NCBI RefSeq assembly: GCF_905147045.1
Contig: NC_065893.1
Coordinates: 3,534,001-3,598,000 of the forward strand
DNA: 64,000 nt
From: Nymphalis io
Taxonomy: Eukaryota; Arthropoda; Insecta; Lepidoptera; Nymphalidae
Direction: 5' to 3'
The first letter of the stretch is position 1; each line of letters begins with the position of its first letter. A program made the translations under genes and the position numbers. The notes under the pieces are model-generated. The model had not been told where the DNA came from. It worked only from the letters and a program-made list of their open reading frames with translations, and did no database searches. Below are positions 10,401 to 21,589 of this stretch, piece after piece.

Positions 10401-13400
10401 ATCGTGGGTTCAAACCCGGGCAAGCACCACTGAATTTTCATGTGCTTAATTTGTGTTTATAATTCATCTCGTGCTTGACGGTGAAGGAAAACATCGTGAG
10501 GAAACCTGCATGTGTCTAATTTCATTGAAATTCTGCCACATGTGTATTTACCAAACCTTCTCCTCAAAAAGGGAGAGGAGGCCTTAGTCCAGCCGTGGGA
10601 CATTAACAAGCTGTTACTGATGCATAGAAGTAGAAATGTATACAAAAGTTCAGCAATGCTAGTATACGTAAACAAAGCTAAATGTGTAGTTATATTGGGT
10701 TTTTATTTAAATACAAACATTATTTCATCATGATAGCTTTTTACCGTGAAAGTTAATGTGAGTAAAAACTATCTTCCGCCTCGAAGGCCTCGCGTGTGGT
10801 CACGGTTAAAATGTGAAAGTTAAATTGATGTTGATCGAATTTTATTTCAAAACGAGGTTAGCGCCGGACTCTCAACAGAGATATTAAAAAGTCTGGTGCC
10901 ATTCGAATACGAGTCAGATATTTTGGGGAAAATAAAAATAAGGTTATTTCAATTATATCGACTTTCATTACGAGATTGTAATTTTTTTAATAACGATATT
11001 ATTAACCTTATCAAAGTCAGTTTTTGTCTTAATAAATTTATATTTTGTTCTACAAAATGATATAAAGTTGAATTTTGCGACGCATTTTAGTGGCAACTTG
11101 TCACGTTTGTCACGTTAACAAACATATTGTTAGATAAATTTTAATATATACGTGATATGACGATCGTCATGAAATTTTGTTTATACGTTGTCTGGGATAC
11201 AGAAAAGGACGAAATCACGGTCGGAAAATAGTATTTTTTTTATATTTGATGACCAACGCTTCTATTTATTATTAAAAAAAGTAAATTGTTTTTACTACTA
11301 CTAGGTACTTTTGTGTTTACATTTGGTTTGATTATTTATTTATGTAGAATTGCAGTATTTGTAACGTGTTCGTTTAGCAATCGAAATTCAAATCAGTCTA
11401 TAATGTAAGGAATTTATAAATTGCAAAAAAATTAGGTCACCCAGAGATATAAACGATGATCGTACGTTTCTCCGTAAATCTAATTCAAATGATGAGCAAT
11501 GTTTATTTTCGCGCTTTCTGTATCGTCACACATTGGTTTTGAATGAATATCAGTGTAAAGTGCGTTGCACTTATTTCTGCTATTTTTTGCTGTGATTCAC
11601 AAAATCGTAACCTTGCCCCGAGCAACGGATTCGTGTACACTCGTAAGAACAATCGTGCTTTCGCTATTCGATATAAACAAAACGCTACAAATTCATACCT
11701 TATGTAATTTGATAAGGATTATTAAGTTGAACTTGAAAATGGCAACCGTTAATTCGCTATAAAATAAAAATATACGTATGTCGGGTGATTTCATATATAT
11801 ATTTCGGAGATCTAATCATTTCGGAGAGATAAATATGCAACATACGATCGTAATAGTTTAAGTAACTTGTCATAAATCGAGTTTCGACATCAATCGGATT
11901 ATTAACATTTGCAATAAAACAAACAAAACATGCATATACGTTTAAAAAGTAAGAAAATTTAATTATAAATACGCTAAATAAAAGCTCTTGAAACAGATCT
12001 ACTAGACTTATATTATTTTGTATAAATTTTACTTAAATGCAAAAGCAAAAGATCCTTGAAATGTCTTTTCTGAACTATCCTGGTTATCAATTTATTTCTT
12101 GTTTTGAAAGATCTGGAGGCACGGCAGTACCCCCGCCATGATGCGACAACGTTTTCGTCTCGAAGCGTTTTTGTACCCTTATGTATTCGGTTTGGACAGT
12201 GCTCGAAAGTTCAAATTCTCAGGATATGAGGTTAATAGAGTACTCATTAAACATTTCAATTTTCAAATGTATAGCTATTATAGTTTATAAATTATTAATA
12301 TCTAAAATACGCAGATTTTGTCACTCACTGACTGATGATCATCAAAATTATTGGGTACTTCCTGGATACTACTTTTATCTTGAGTCGGTTGCCATTAACT
12401 TATTATTTAGTAATAACTTGCCGTGTACTAAAAGCTCGCAATGTTATGTTGGCTACTTTAGACGTTAGAGAGAGGTACATCACGGGTGTCCGATGGTCGT
12501 CTATTTCATTATAAGAGTGTGTAGTAATGTCAAATGATACAGTGAAATAAAGAGTATCAAGTCTTTCCTGCTATACAAGTTGGAGGAGGAGGTGGAAAAG
12601 GTGCGCTCAGCGCACGAAGAGTTGGTGGGCTCGTGCGAGCGACGCGAGCGCCTCGAGCGCGCCGCGCGTGTGCGCCTGCAGGCCGACTGTCGCCGCCTGC
12701 ACGACCTCAACCGGGCGCTCAAGCAGCAGGCGAGTTGTCACGATCTTGTTTGTTTCATGCCGTGTGCCATATAACTGCGGGGACTCGGAAGTCATGGAAG
12801 GCAGAATGTACTGGCGCTGTCTCTGTTGGTAAAAAAAGAGAAATATATACTTTATATTCTATAAATATTTACAAGACTTATCAAGATGTAAACATTAATT
12901 TAATATCGCAGGTGGAGCTGCTATCGCAGGGCGTGCGCGCTGAAGGAGACAGCAGCAGTGAGGCGCTACGCAAGGAGCTGCAGAGCAGAGAGATGCTGAT
13001 CGCGCAACTGATTACGCAGAGTAAGAACATAAATAAATAATTTAATTAAGATGAAGTAGTTTTTAAATATATATTTTTTATTTCTACGTTATGTACTTTA
13101 ATCGCTTTAAAATTTTGAGATTGTAAATGGATACCGAAAAAATTTTTAGACTGGTCTTGCTATCTTAGTAAATGTATGTAGCTACAGTAAATCGGTTTTA
13201 AAAGCCTTTAATAAATTTGAAGATTTTTCAATAAATTACAAGTTTTTTAATATCAAGTATGGTCAGCAATAGAAATAACAATTTTTATACCATTGATTAA
13301 TTTCTATTCTGTTTGTTTATAAAGGCTAAAAGCACCTGAGGTCTCTCAGCAACTGTTCAGTTCATTGTTCGGAAATAAAAAAAATGCGATTAATTAATGA

Positions 13401-16400
13401 AAAACTAACTCACAGTGAGCGTCTGAAAGTTAACTCACAAATTTGATATTACAAATTTCAGTTGTTGAGTTGATTGTGACTGTAATGTAAGTGTTTTTGT
13501 GACTGACGGCGCGTGCGCAGACAAGGAGCTGGCGTGCGCGAAGGAGCGCCAGGAGATCGAGATGGCGGCGCAGCGCGCCACGCTGCAGGAGCAGCGCACG
13601 CACATCGACATCCTCGACACCGCGCTCACCAACGCGCAGGCCAACGTCGTGCGCCTCGAGGACGAGGTGCCGTCTCTTACGTACTAGCAAGACATTACAA
13701 TTTACTCAAAAGTAGCTGCTTATATAAAACTCAGTAAAAGTTTACAACTTTCACAAATATATAGTGTAGTCTCAGCGAAATAATTGTCAAAGATAACGTT
13801 AACTTCGTTATTTTAATAACAAGTCCACTCGTCCCTCCGTGTATAAGCAGTCATTCTCACATATATTTGGATATCTGGTGTGTCGCCAGTGCCGGCACGC
13901 GGGCGGCTACGTGGAGCGCGTGCTGGGCCTGCAGCGCGCGCTGGGCTCGCTGCAGCAGGCCTCCGACCGGCGGGAGCACACCGAGCGCAAGCTGCGCGCG
14001 CAGCTGGAGACCGAGCTGCAGGCGCTTCGGTACACATCTCCGTATAGTTTTCTAACTTATTAGTTTTTTTAAGTATCGTCGACACCGTCCCCGCGGGGCC
14101 AGTACTGGATGTGAGCTCGTGGCGCAGGTCGCGCGAGTGCGCGTGCGCGGGCGCGGCGGGCGCGGGCGCGTGCGGCGAGGCGGGCGCGGAGGCCGAGCTG
14201 CGGCGCGCGCTGCGCGAGCGCGACGAGCGGCTGCTGGCGCTGGAGGGCGAGTGCGCCAAGTGGGAGCAGCGCTATCTGGAGGAGGCGGCGCTGCGCCAGG
14301 CCGCCGTCTCCGCCGCCTCCATACCCAAGTGAGTTCGCGTGCGTCCCCACGGGGACGGGCTAGCTCGTTTCCGTCCGTAAAGCCGCCGGCCGCCTGATCC
14401 GACTTATGCAGATCAGCTGCGGAAGCACTAGTTTACGACTACCAAACTTCGGCCGGTAAATCTCGAGTTAGTCCTCGCAATTTGGTCAGAAAAGTATGTG
14501 CGTCGCAGATCTATATTTATTAAAGAAACTTTTTAAATTTGCAGAGATGCCAAAATAGCAGCGCTTGAGAAGACGTCGGCTGAGTCGGAGAGGTTGATGG
14601 CGGAGGCGCGCAGCGAGAAGATTCGTCACATGGACGAGCTGCACTCCGCGCAGAAGAAAGTGGCCGACCTCGAGAGCAGGTTAGTGCCTGCGAGCTGCGG
14701 GAGTAAAGAAGAACCAAGGAGGTATAGGTACACCGCCGAGAGCTTGACCTTCTTGGTGGTTTGTGGAGCGCGGGCCGGGTGGTGCACTCGGCTATTAGGG
14801 ACACGACGTAAGGACTCGAGTTCTGGAGGCTAGGTAACTAACTGTACAATTAAATACAGTTATGCTATTTTTAAAAATTGTATTATATTTATTCTTATTT
14901 TATGTATTTTAATTTTGCTTACATACATATTTTAAAAATAAATTAATTATTTTATTAATCGTATTATAAATAATATACGGTTAATTCATCTTAATTTATT
15001 TATTTCTAGTACATATTTTAAAAAATAATTGGCTAAAATAAAATAAAAAATAGCCTTTTTAGTTAATCGCGGCCAACATTCGCACGGTTTACCTGTCGTG
15101 ATAGGCACTGTTAAAACTGTTCTTCTTAATGTATGCATAATTACTTCTTTCGGTTTTAGAGTCAAGGAGTTGGAATCGAAAGTAGCTGAGCGCGATGCTA
15201 TGATAAAGGTACTACAGAAACATACGAGCGCGGCCTCCCTGCGGAATAACTCTAGTCGCGAAGAACTAGGTAAGTATTATACGTTATTTATTTATTTTTT
15301 TTTCATTAAAAAAAAACCACTAACTGTATTGAAGCGGCGTGGTAGAATAAACATCAAATCTCCTCAAAAGGAGACAAGGATTTAGCCCAGCAGTGAGACA
15401 TTTACATGCTTATACTTTAAAAAAACGATTGTATTATAATTAGAATGCTCACTTTTTCAAATAGCAGCACGTTTAAATATCACCGAGCCTTATTAAAAGT
15501 GATTGCAAGTACCAAACGTAACGGGCCGCCGTCCGCAGTGGGGCTGTCGCCGGGCGCGTCGTTCTCGTCGGCGGAGGGCGTGGCGGGCGCGGCGGGGCGC
15601 TACCGCCACCTCGCGCGCCGGAACTACTCGCCGCACGCCGACAACGCCAGCGGTACGACGCCTGCCGCCTCCCTGACGTCTCACTTGTTGACAGAATTTT
15701 ATATTCATATAAACTATTTTGTTTCCCCGGTCGTCGCGACGAAATTCTCGTAAACTCTAACCTTTTTAAGATTTTGGTGCGTTAATACTTAATAGTGATT
15801 TGAATTTTTCGACAAACAAACGTATACAATCTAGATAAATACGATTTTTCTTGACTTGTTCAGACTGCTCTTTGCGGACATGATCGAATATAATACTAAG
15901 GTTCCTTTACACTTTTCTTCTTCTTATGTTTCTTAACACTTCTTCCCATTCAGCTTTTGGATTCTGAAATTAGACGTGACGAGATTTCAAATAAAAATTA
16001 TTTCCTTTTTTCCAGGTTGCGGATTCGACACCTCATCGCTCCGACTTGAGGAGCAGCTGGCGGCACTGGAGTCGCGCCTGGACCGGCCGCCCGTGCCCGC
16101 CGTGAGTTTCCTCCCCGACGCTCCTCACGTGCACTCTCCGCACTCCTCACATTCCTCGCATTCCTCGCACTCCTCGCACTCTCGCCCGCATGCCAACTAC
16201 TACTGACACACACACTCCACCAAATGTGATGTACCAATACTCAAACAGCTCTGCTACATTGACCAATAGTGAGCAAAGGCGATATTCAAATAAGAATAAA
16301 GTTAACGTTAAGTTACTATGTAAGCACGCTAATAAGATATTAATTTGTGTATCAGAAGAACTCATCAATAATTCGCTGCGTTCACTAATGGTTACAAAAT

Positions 16401-19400
16401 ACCGGACAAAAATTTGTTAAAAACATGATATCTTGTAAAAATTTAAAACGAAAAAATCTTGATGTCTTCTAATTTCATTTCAACGCTTTCTGGGAAAGTG
16501 AACGCCTTTGGACGTTATAACAATTATTCATGTATCGTGTCTAGTGTACTAGGCCCTGAAAGTTTTCGTAATATTGTTTTATACTTTGGACAAATTGATT
16601 TGAAACAAATTTCGATATTACTATAATGTAACTTATTTAAAGAGGATCAATAAAATGAAGGTATTTTATTAGGATCACACACAAAAAAAAATTGTGAGAC
16701 GATTGTTAAACAAATTCAAAATTCTTCTAGTTGATGTATTTCGTGTGAGTTATGTCGATATTTCATTTATAATCATCTAATTGAACATCATTAAAAAAAA
16801 ACATTTAAATTATTTTTTTTCGAACTGTGTACACAACACGTATAATAAACAGTTAGAAACATGTGTAATCAGCGTCGTAGCTAGGGGCTGGTCGGGCGGG
16901 CGACTGCCACGACCTCTCACTGGGGCGCATTGCAGACCTACCTGTAGCCCCCTGGCTCACTGACTCATACAGTTAAATCATTACGCTAACACAAATAAAA
17001 CAAACATTTAATTAGCCCATTTACATTTAATAACCCATGGGTTGTTACGTTAGAAATAACGCCTCTTAACTTGATACAAACAAAATTTGTGCCGTACACT
17101 AAAAAATAGATTTGTCACACTCGTACAATATCATAAATGTATATGAGGGCGTAAAATCAGACGAACTCATGACTCTAGCTACGACGCTTTCTAATATATC
17201 CTCTATGACATATTTTTACATACAGTTTTATGACTTAGCCAGTGCAGAAAATAAAGATTAAATAAACCAGACATTCCAATAGTTTTGCAGCGTTGCATTA
17301 ACATTCCTGATCAATATACTGTTAATAGTGTGTAGCTTTTGTGTTGTGTGGTTTTAGATTGTTTTGATTTAATTTGTCTAACAATAAGCTTTTAACCGAT
17401 AAATCAAACTAAAAAAACTGAAAACTTCTAGGTTTTAGAATTTTATTTGGCCAGTAATATAGTATTTTTTTTCATAATAAATATCATCATCGTATAATAA
17501 ATTATGGATATATAACTATTGTATAATTTAAATAGTTGTTCAAATTACATTATTTTTTTACGCCTAATATTTTTTTAATTTGTGCGCTTTTTCGTATTTA
17601 GATGTGAAATCTATGTATTTAACGTAAATATACAATGTCGATTATATATAAATATAATCGTGCAGTTTTATAAAATTATTTATTGAAAATGGACAATAAT
17701 ATAAATATTACACAGATAAAAAAATATATTTAAATAATTTGACCTTGTGCCTTATTCGCTAGCCCGGACAACGGCGATATAAACACAAAATATAAAAATG
17801 TCGGTGCCAATATGAATTTTGTAGATTTTTAAGAATCTCTGTGGTATGCAAATGGAATTAACTCCACTAGTCGTTGTAATTCATTATTAATATAATCCTA
17901 AATATATTTAAAAATATATATATATAAATTTTATTTTTAAATTATATTTTAAAAAAGTCCACGAAATCTGCTTATTATAACTGGATGGCAGCTGTAGGTA
18001 ATAATAAAGGATTGGTCACAAAGCACGCCAAAGTTAGAATAAAAACGACTTGTTTGTTGTAAAATATTACTGTGTTAGTAATTCTGTAGTATGGTGGATT
18101 TTCTATATAAATATTCGTATTTATTTTAGTCTTAATTTTAATTAAGATTGTATCTACTTCTCTAGATTGTAATTGTAAGTCTATAAAGATAATTATAAAT
18201 AAGATGTTAGATAAAGGTTTTGTAATCTTTTTTATCTTTTGAAAACTAAAGATAAAACTATGATGTATACAATCCGTCTTCACTGATTACTCGTATATGT
18301 TTGTATGGTATAGTTCGGTGCATTATATATCTTGTGTGCCGAAACAGCCGACTAAAGGAGGCTTCACGAATAAGATCTTTATTTTAGCGACTTTATACAA
18401 TGGACGATTTAGTAAAGTTTTGTACTCGATATATTTTTCGAAGAAGCATGTTTAATAATAAAGAATGATGTTTTGTTTGTTGTAGTTTTAATAAAAATTC
18501 CTAATATTAGAAGCTTTTTGAGTTTATTAAATATTAACATATAAATTGTTTTTATTCAACCTGTTGGAATCCCGAAATTTTGTACGTCGAAAAAAATTAA
18601 ATATTCTTAATTCCCTTCAATAACAAGATATTGGAAACCGAAGTTTTGTTTTCATTTCGGGACTCTAACGCCGAAATGTGTGTCGCGACGCTCACTGACA
18701 TGACTGGTGTAACCGCGCTACTTCATTATCAGCTTCACTGAAATTTAATGCGAGCGTTAAAATGTAACCATACACTAAATGTCCGAAATCGACAAAATAA
18801 ATCGTTTCGAGGAAAAAACGTACGGTGAACCTTCTATATACGTTCGCCGTTGATGCGTAACGAGTGCTCGTATTGAAGTGGTGATGTTACAACTTTCTTC
18901 AGCGCTGCTTCCGTAATGAGGTAAGACTTACTAATTATATTCACGTTTGTTTTGCTCCATTGTGCCAGTTCGTTAACTCAATAACTGAGCTGTTATTGTT
19001 TAATACATTGGTTTTTATTTCTTTTAACTAAGTTATATGCTTTTAATATCCTATTTAAACAAATTATAACGCTGTACATATGTTACGTCTGCTATATTTT
19101 TATACTACATTTCATTTTTTATTAAAAACCAATGGCAGTCGGATTTCAAAGAAAAACTTTTAGTATTGATAGGCTATTTAAATATGATGAGCTTATATAT
19201 AAGTTATATAAGCTCATCATATAGTTATATTGACGGGTCGGTTGGCGTGGTTGGTAGATACTTGCCTTTCACGCCGAAGGTTATAATTTCGGCTCCCACC
19301 CAGGACAGACAATTGTGTGCATGAACATGTCTTTTTGTACTGAGTTTGGGTGTTATCTATATAAGTATGTATTTACTAAAGAAAAATAGTATATGTAGTA

Positions 19401-20298
19401 TATCAGTTGTCTGGTTTCCATAGTACAAGCTCTGCTTAGGTTGGGATCAGTTATATTATAATCTATCCTGGATTATATAACTTCTCACAAAACGAATTGG
19501 GAATAAAGTACTACAATCAATTAGGAAAACAGTCGTGTACAATTAAAATGCAATGCGAATTAAACTGTGGGGCAAAACTAGTAGAAAATATCGATTAAAA
19601 TGTTAGACTATAGCTGTGGCTTGTAGAAAGAATTAAAGTAGTCGTATTACTATTCAAAATTATTAATGACAGAAATGTTCTCATTACCTTTTACATGACC
19701 TTCATAATACGTAGCGAGGTTTGTGCTGCTTCCCCGGGCTAACGACAGTGGGAGGTCGAGGGGGCGGGCGCGGCGAGGAGGCGTTGCTGCTGGAGCGGCA
19801 GGGACGAGCCTCGCAGCAAACGCGCTCCTCCAGTCTGCCGCCACCCCCCTCCGCACTGCCGCGCCCTCCGCGAAAGCCCTCTGCCAGGAACACGAGATAT
19901 GATCGACTAGAACACAGGGATGCGAGAAAGGTTAGTCTGTACGAAAGCAGTAAAGCTTGAAGTTTTATATAATTAATCAATCGGAGACTTGAATCGGAGA
20001 CTTTCGAATCTATTGCATATTAGCAATATTATTTCAGGACTCGGACGGATCAGGTTCAATAGCGTCTACGGCGTCACGTAGCTCTCCTTTACCGTATGAC
20101 ACGGTCCGCAAGTTGCCCTCCGTGCCTACGTCGGCGTCCCTGCCGGCGGCAGAGTCACGGGAGTCGCTCGTACGACCGCGCGACTCGAGCCTGCCCTCGC
20201 CGTCCAAGCTGGCAGTGTACGCCGCCGCCCGTCGTCGCTCAGCCGAGTCCGCCAAAGATAATAATAAACGGACACATCATTATCGTATACAATTTTAA
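7424..20298 (+). CDS. Amot: Angiomotin family protein (Amot), many-exon gene with alternative C-termini
   Basis: Angiomotins are coiled-coil scaffolds at junctions and on actin that hold the Hippo effector Yorkie/YAP and activate Lats. Fourteen common coding exons (7424-15652) join in one frame. The ATG at 7424 has an in-frame TAA 15 nt upstream at 7406. Tankyrase-type motif RVEPQGQE spans residues 60-67; Lats-type site HERTNS spans 137-142. IPDDFLNQSSVLKHLAKEV (about 209-227) precedes the coiled coil (about 290-470). The Amot_C domain (about 470-660) shows RERDERLLALE, KWEQRYLEE and ERDAMIKVLQKH. Ending at 16206 gives 764 aa; joining 15652 to 19749 gives 848 aa; using the donor at 16102 with 19715 gives 888 aa. 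No PPxY or LPxY was seen. Exons 5-14 are far richer in GC than exons 1-4 and the introns. Drosophila melanogaster is reported to lack the gene. Confidence 0.9.
7950..8125 (+). CDS. Amot: Amot exon 2 (tankyrase-type motif)
   Basis: Begins after CTCTGCAG. Contains VRHTARVEPQGQENRSQ, close to the conserved EPQGQE block of vertebrate angiomotins. A run of Asn codons precedes the GTAACT donor. Confidence 0.87.
8936..9090 (+). CDS. Amot: Amot exon 3
   Basis: Ser/Asn-rich. NRNSLK at the end of exon 2 recurs at its start. Ends at GTAAGT in phase 2. Confidence 0.83.
9209..9416 (+). CDS. Amot: Amot exon 4 (Lats-type site)
   Basis: Opens with REHERTNSEVKHS, which holds the HxRxxS pattern. Also contains SSPYHTLKK and YIDIGGQRIY. 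Ends at GTATGA in phase 0. Confidence 0.85.
9522..9727 (+). CDS. Amot: Amot exon 5
   Basis: Encodes EITEIPDDFLNQSSVLKHLA and then a Pro/Ser- and Lys-rich basic linker ending SRSQPDLTR. Donor GTATGT. Confidence 0.88.
9833..9974. repeat. Two perfect inverted repeats inside Amot intron 5
   Basis: The first has arms 9833-9844 and 9855-9866 (12 bp, 10-nt loop). The second has arms 9921-9944 and 9951-9974 (24 bp, loop TTAAAT). A B-box-like GTTCGAACCC lies between them, so the first may belong to a degraded tRNA-related repeat. Confidence 0.85.
10044..10224 (+). CDS. Amot: Amot exon 6 (start of coiled coil)
   Basis: Very GC-rich. Encodes EPDDAFAAVLDALAAENHQL and continues as heptads. Start at 10044 (after GTGTCAG) or 10029 (after CGTAAG); both keep the frame. 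Donor GTGAGC. Confidence 0.84.
10349..10619 (+). repeat. tRNA-derived SINE, family A, with 11-bp target duplication
   Basis: Full copy inside Amot intron 6. The A box region is TGGCCTAGTGGTT and the B box region GGGTTCAAACCC. The flanks carry the identical 11-mer atgcatagaag (10338-10348 and 10620-10630), the target-site duplication of an L1-type-primed insertion. A second copy lies near 36677 and a truncated one near 15325. It resembles the Metulj-type SINEs of Heliconius, by memory only. Confidence 0.92.
10640..12560. other. Rest of Amot intron 6, nothing recognised
   Basis: About 1.9 kb of AT-rich intron. No exon in the right phase, no known repeat and no RNA gene were recognised. Confidence 0.5.
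12580..12729 (+). CDS. Amot: Amot exon 7, followed by a GC donor
   Basis: Encodes coiled coil EEEVEKVRSAHEELVGSCER through HDLNRALKQQ, strongly like vertebrate Amot. No GT donor fits. The junction CAG|GCGAGT implies a GC-AG intron. Confidence 0.87.
12912..13020 (+). CDS. Amot: Amot exon 8
   Basis: Begins after TATCGCAG. Encodes VELLSQGVRAEGDSSSEALR and ends in phase 1 at GTAAGA. Confidence 0.86.
13521..13666 (+). CDS. Amot: Amot exon 9
   Basis: Begins after TGCGCAG. Encodes KELACAKERQEIEMAAQRAT and further heptads to NVVRLEDE. Donor GTGCCG is weak but fits the phase. Confidence 0.85.
13890..14029 (+). CDS. Amot: Amot exon 10 (start of Amot_C domain)
   Basis: Begins after TCGCCAG. Encodes YVERVLGLQRALGSLQQASD and EHTERKLRAQLETELQALR, matching the opening of the Amot_C family. 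Confidence 0.9.
14128..14328 (+). CDS. Amot: Amot exon 11
   Basis: Low-complexity Ala/Gly/Cys start, then ELRRALRERDERLLALE and KWEQRYLEEAALRQA, the Amot_C signature. Donor GTGAGT. The acceptor at 14126-14127 was chosen for phase. Confidence 0.9.
14545..14679 (+). CDS. Amot: Amot exon 12
   Basis: Begins after TTTGCAG. Encodes DAKIAALEKTSAESERLMAE to VADLESR. Donor GTTAGT. Confidence 0.9.
15160..15269 (+). CDS. Amot: Amot exon 13 (end of Amot_C domain)
   Basis: Begins after GTTTTAG. Encodes VKELESKVAERDAMIKVLQK, the most conserved stretch of the family. Donor GTAAGT in phase 1. Confidence 0.92.
15325..15417 (+). repeat. 5'-truncated SINE A in Amot intron 13
   Basis: Matches the 3' part of the SINE A copies: a 'gaagcRgYgtggtagaata' block, a 'ctcctcaaaaggaga' block and 'gcccagcagtgagacatt'. 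Confidence 0.75.
15539..15652 (+). CDS. Amot: Amot exon 14
   Basis: The acceptor CCGTCCGCAG is the only nearby one in phase 1. Encodes VGLSPGASFSSAEGVAG and YRHLARRNYSPHADNAS. The end is phase 1, compatible with both 16016 and 19749. Confidence 0.8.
16016..16206 (+). CDS. Amot: Amot exon 15, alternative terminal exon
   Basis: Begins after TTTTCCAG with GCGFDTSSLRLEEQLAALES. If read through, it runs into a Ser-His repeat (HSSHSSHSSHS) and stops at TGA 16204-16206. A strong internal donor, GTGAGT at 16102, could instead splice on in phase 0. Which use dominates cannot be told from sequence. Confidence 0.75.
16207..18660 (+). other. Putative 3' UTR of the short Amot isoform, then intron or spacer
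   Basis: AT-rich with several AATAAA signals, for example in 'gatcaataaaatgaag' near 16645. No coding exon recognised. Confidence 0.4.
18660..18920 (+). other. Candidate untranslated first exon with GTAAGA donor
   Basis: A relatively GC-rich stretch in AT-rich surroundings ends CGTAATGAG before GTAAGACTT. The ATG at 18916 would leave phase 2, which fits none of the acceptors seen at 19.7 kb, so if real it is probably non-coding or joins elsewhere. Confidence 0.25.
19182..19222. repeat. Perfect palindrome, 18-bp stem, 5-nt loop
   Basis: Arms 19182-19199 and 19205-19222 are exact inverted copies around TAAGT. It ends 10 bp before a SINE B copy. Confidence 0.9.
19232..19449 (+). repeat. SINE B, copy 2, 3'-truncated
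   Basis: Same head and body as the copy at 509. The B box is decayed and the sequence ends at 'gggatcag', without the usual tail. Confidence 0.82.
19749..19930 (+). CDS. Amot: Probable Amot exon 16 (long-isoform C-terminus)
   Basis: Open, GC-rich, ending at GTTAGT in phase 0. Encodes EEALLLERQGRASQQTRSSS and a proline-rich block (LPPPPSALPRPPRKPS). A start at 19749 (after CTAACGACAG) fits exon 14 directly. A start at 19715 (after ACGTAG) fits the donor in exon 15. Membership of this gene is inferred from phase, strand and composition. Confidence 0.62.
20038..20298 (+). CDS. Amot: Probable Amot last exon, PDZ-ligand-like end
   Basis: Begins after TTATTTCAG in phase 0. Ser/Pro-rich (SRSSPLPYDTVRKLPSVPTS), then AVYAAARRRSAESAKDNNKR, ending YRIQF before TAA. 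AATAAA overlaps the stop. The final I-Q-F fits a class II (hydrophobic-x-hydrophobic) PDZ ligand, like the vertebrate Amot tails. Confidence 0.65.
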   Translation, partial: DSDGSGSIASTASRSSPLPYDTVRKLPSVPTSASLPAAESRESLVRPRDSSLPSPSKLAVYAAARRRSAESAKDNNKRTHHYRIQF

Positions 20299-20299
20299 T

Positions 20300-21580
20300 A
20301 AATTAAAAATAAAATCTATGTTGTAACTCTTTTGATTAACATAAAATAATAAGGAAAGGTTTTCATGTTAATTATAAATATATTTCAGCGCGCGTTATCC
20401 AGTGAACTACATATATTTTATAATTAAATTGGTATGAGAGGTAGGTGAAGAAAATGTAAGAATATGGATGGATTGTGTAAGGTGTGACCCGCGCGAGAAG
20501 ATGTAACTGGGGATATGAATACTCTGTGATAAACATGAATGAAAGAGAAAAATACACTTCACCGTCCTTATCGACGGCTTAATACCAACTCAAATAAGCG
20601 CTTATATATAATTATATAGTCGACATGAGAAGGAGGAGAAGAATCATTTAAATAAAAATGACTTTATTCCTAAATAATATTAAATTGCTGGCACATACAT
20701 TTCACTTATCCTTTTCAAATATTATCATACCCATAAATTAGAATTTAATTAACATATTAAACAACAATAGTAAGGCATCTGGTGTTGTTTTAACTAAATT
20801 TATGTATAAATATATAACATTTGATGGACGCAATTAAATGATATTCCAGTATTTCATACAAAGTCGTCTTCTACTCTTTGTAATTTAAATGTAACAATTA
20901 AAGACTGACTCTATACAGTTAGTACAGGGTCCCGTCCCGTCCCGTGGATAGTATTCATATAAACCTTAAAAGTGCTGTAATAATACGTATAATACATTGT
21001 TAATATCCTTAATTGAATTTCAATATATTAATATTTTGTAATATATATATATATATATATTTATAATAATAAATGAATAAATTTTGAGCTAATAAATTCG
21101 AGTTAGCATCGTAATATATTTGCAGTTTAGTTATTATCCGAAGATAATAATTTTTACTGGTAGGTATGATTATTTCGATTGTTTATACATATGTACGTAT
21201 GTGTACATATGTAATACTCAAAAATCGTTGCATCTATTTCTGTGTGAAATTGTTTGTATGACGATGGCATCGGGTCGATGGGTTACAGCAAAGAAGTTGG
21301 AGATGCATCATTTTCTGTATCTGTATTAAAATTAAATAATAATAAAAATTTGGATCTTAATTTTTATTGTAATTCTATTCATATAGCATCAAAAAAAGAT
21401 GTTAACCGTTTTTAGTTTTTTATATTAATTTTATAGTATAATTATCTGTGTATATTGCTTAGGCTTCACTCTGACGATGGACTATTATTATTCGCATCGG
21501 GGCAAGAATATGGCAGTTCAGTAATATTTAAAGTAAAGCTTGGGCCACGTGTGAATTGGGGGGAGGGTGTGCTGTTAGGT
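20300..21580. other. Non-coding, with (TA)n near 21042-21060
   Basis: AT-rich 3' flank of Amot. Nothing coding seen. Confidence 0.5.
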
Positions 21581-21589
21581 AGCTTATGT

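Noticed and set aside
13813..14397. Long Ala/Arg-rich frames on both strands
   Set aside because: Shadows of Amot exons 10 and 11, caused by high GC; no splice or family support.
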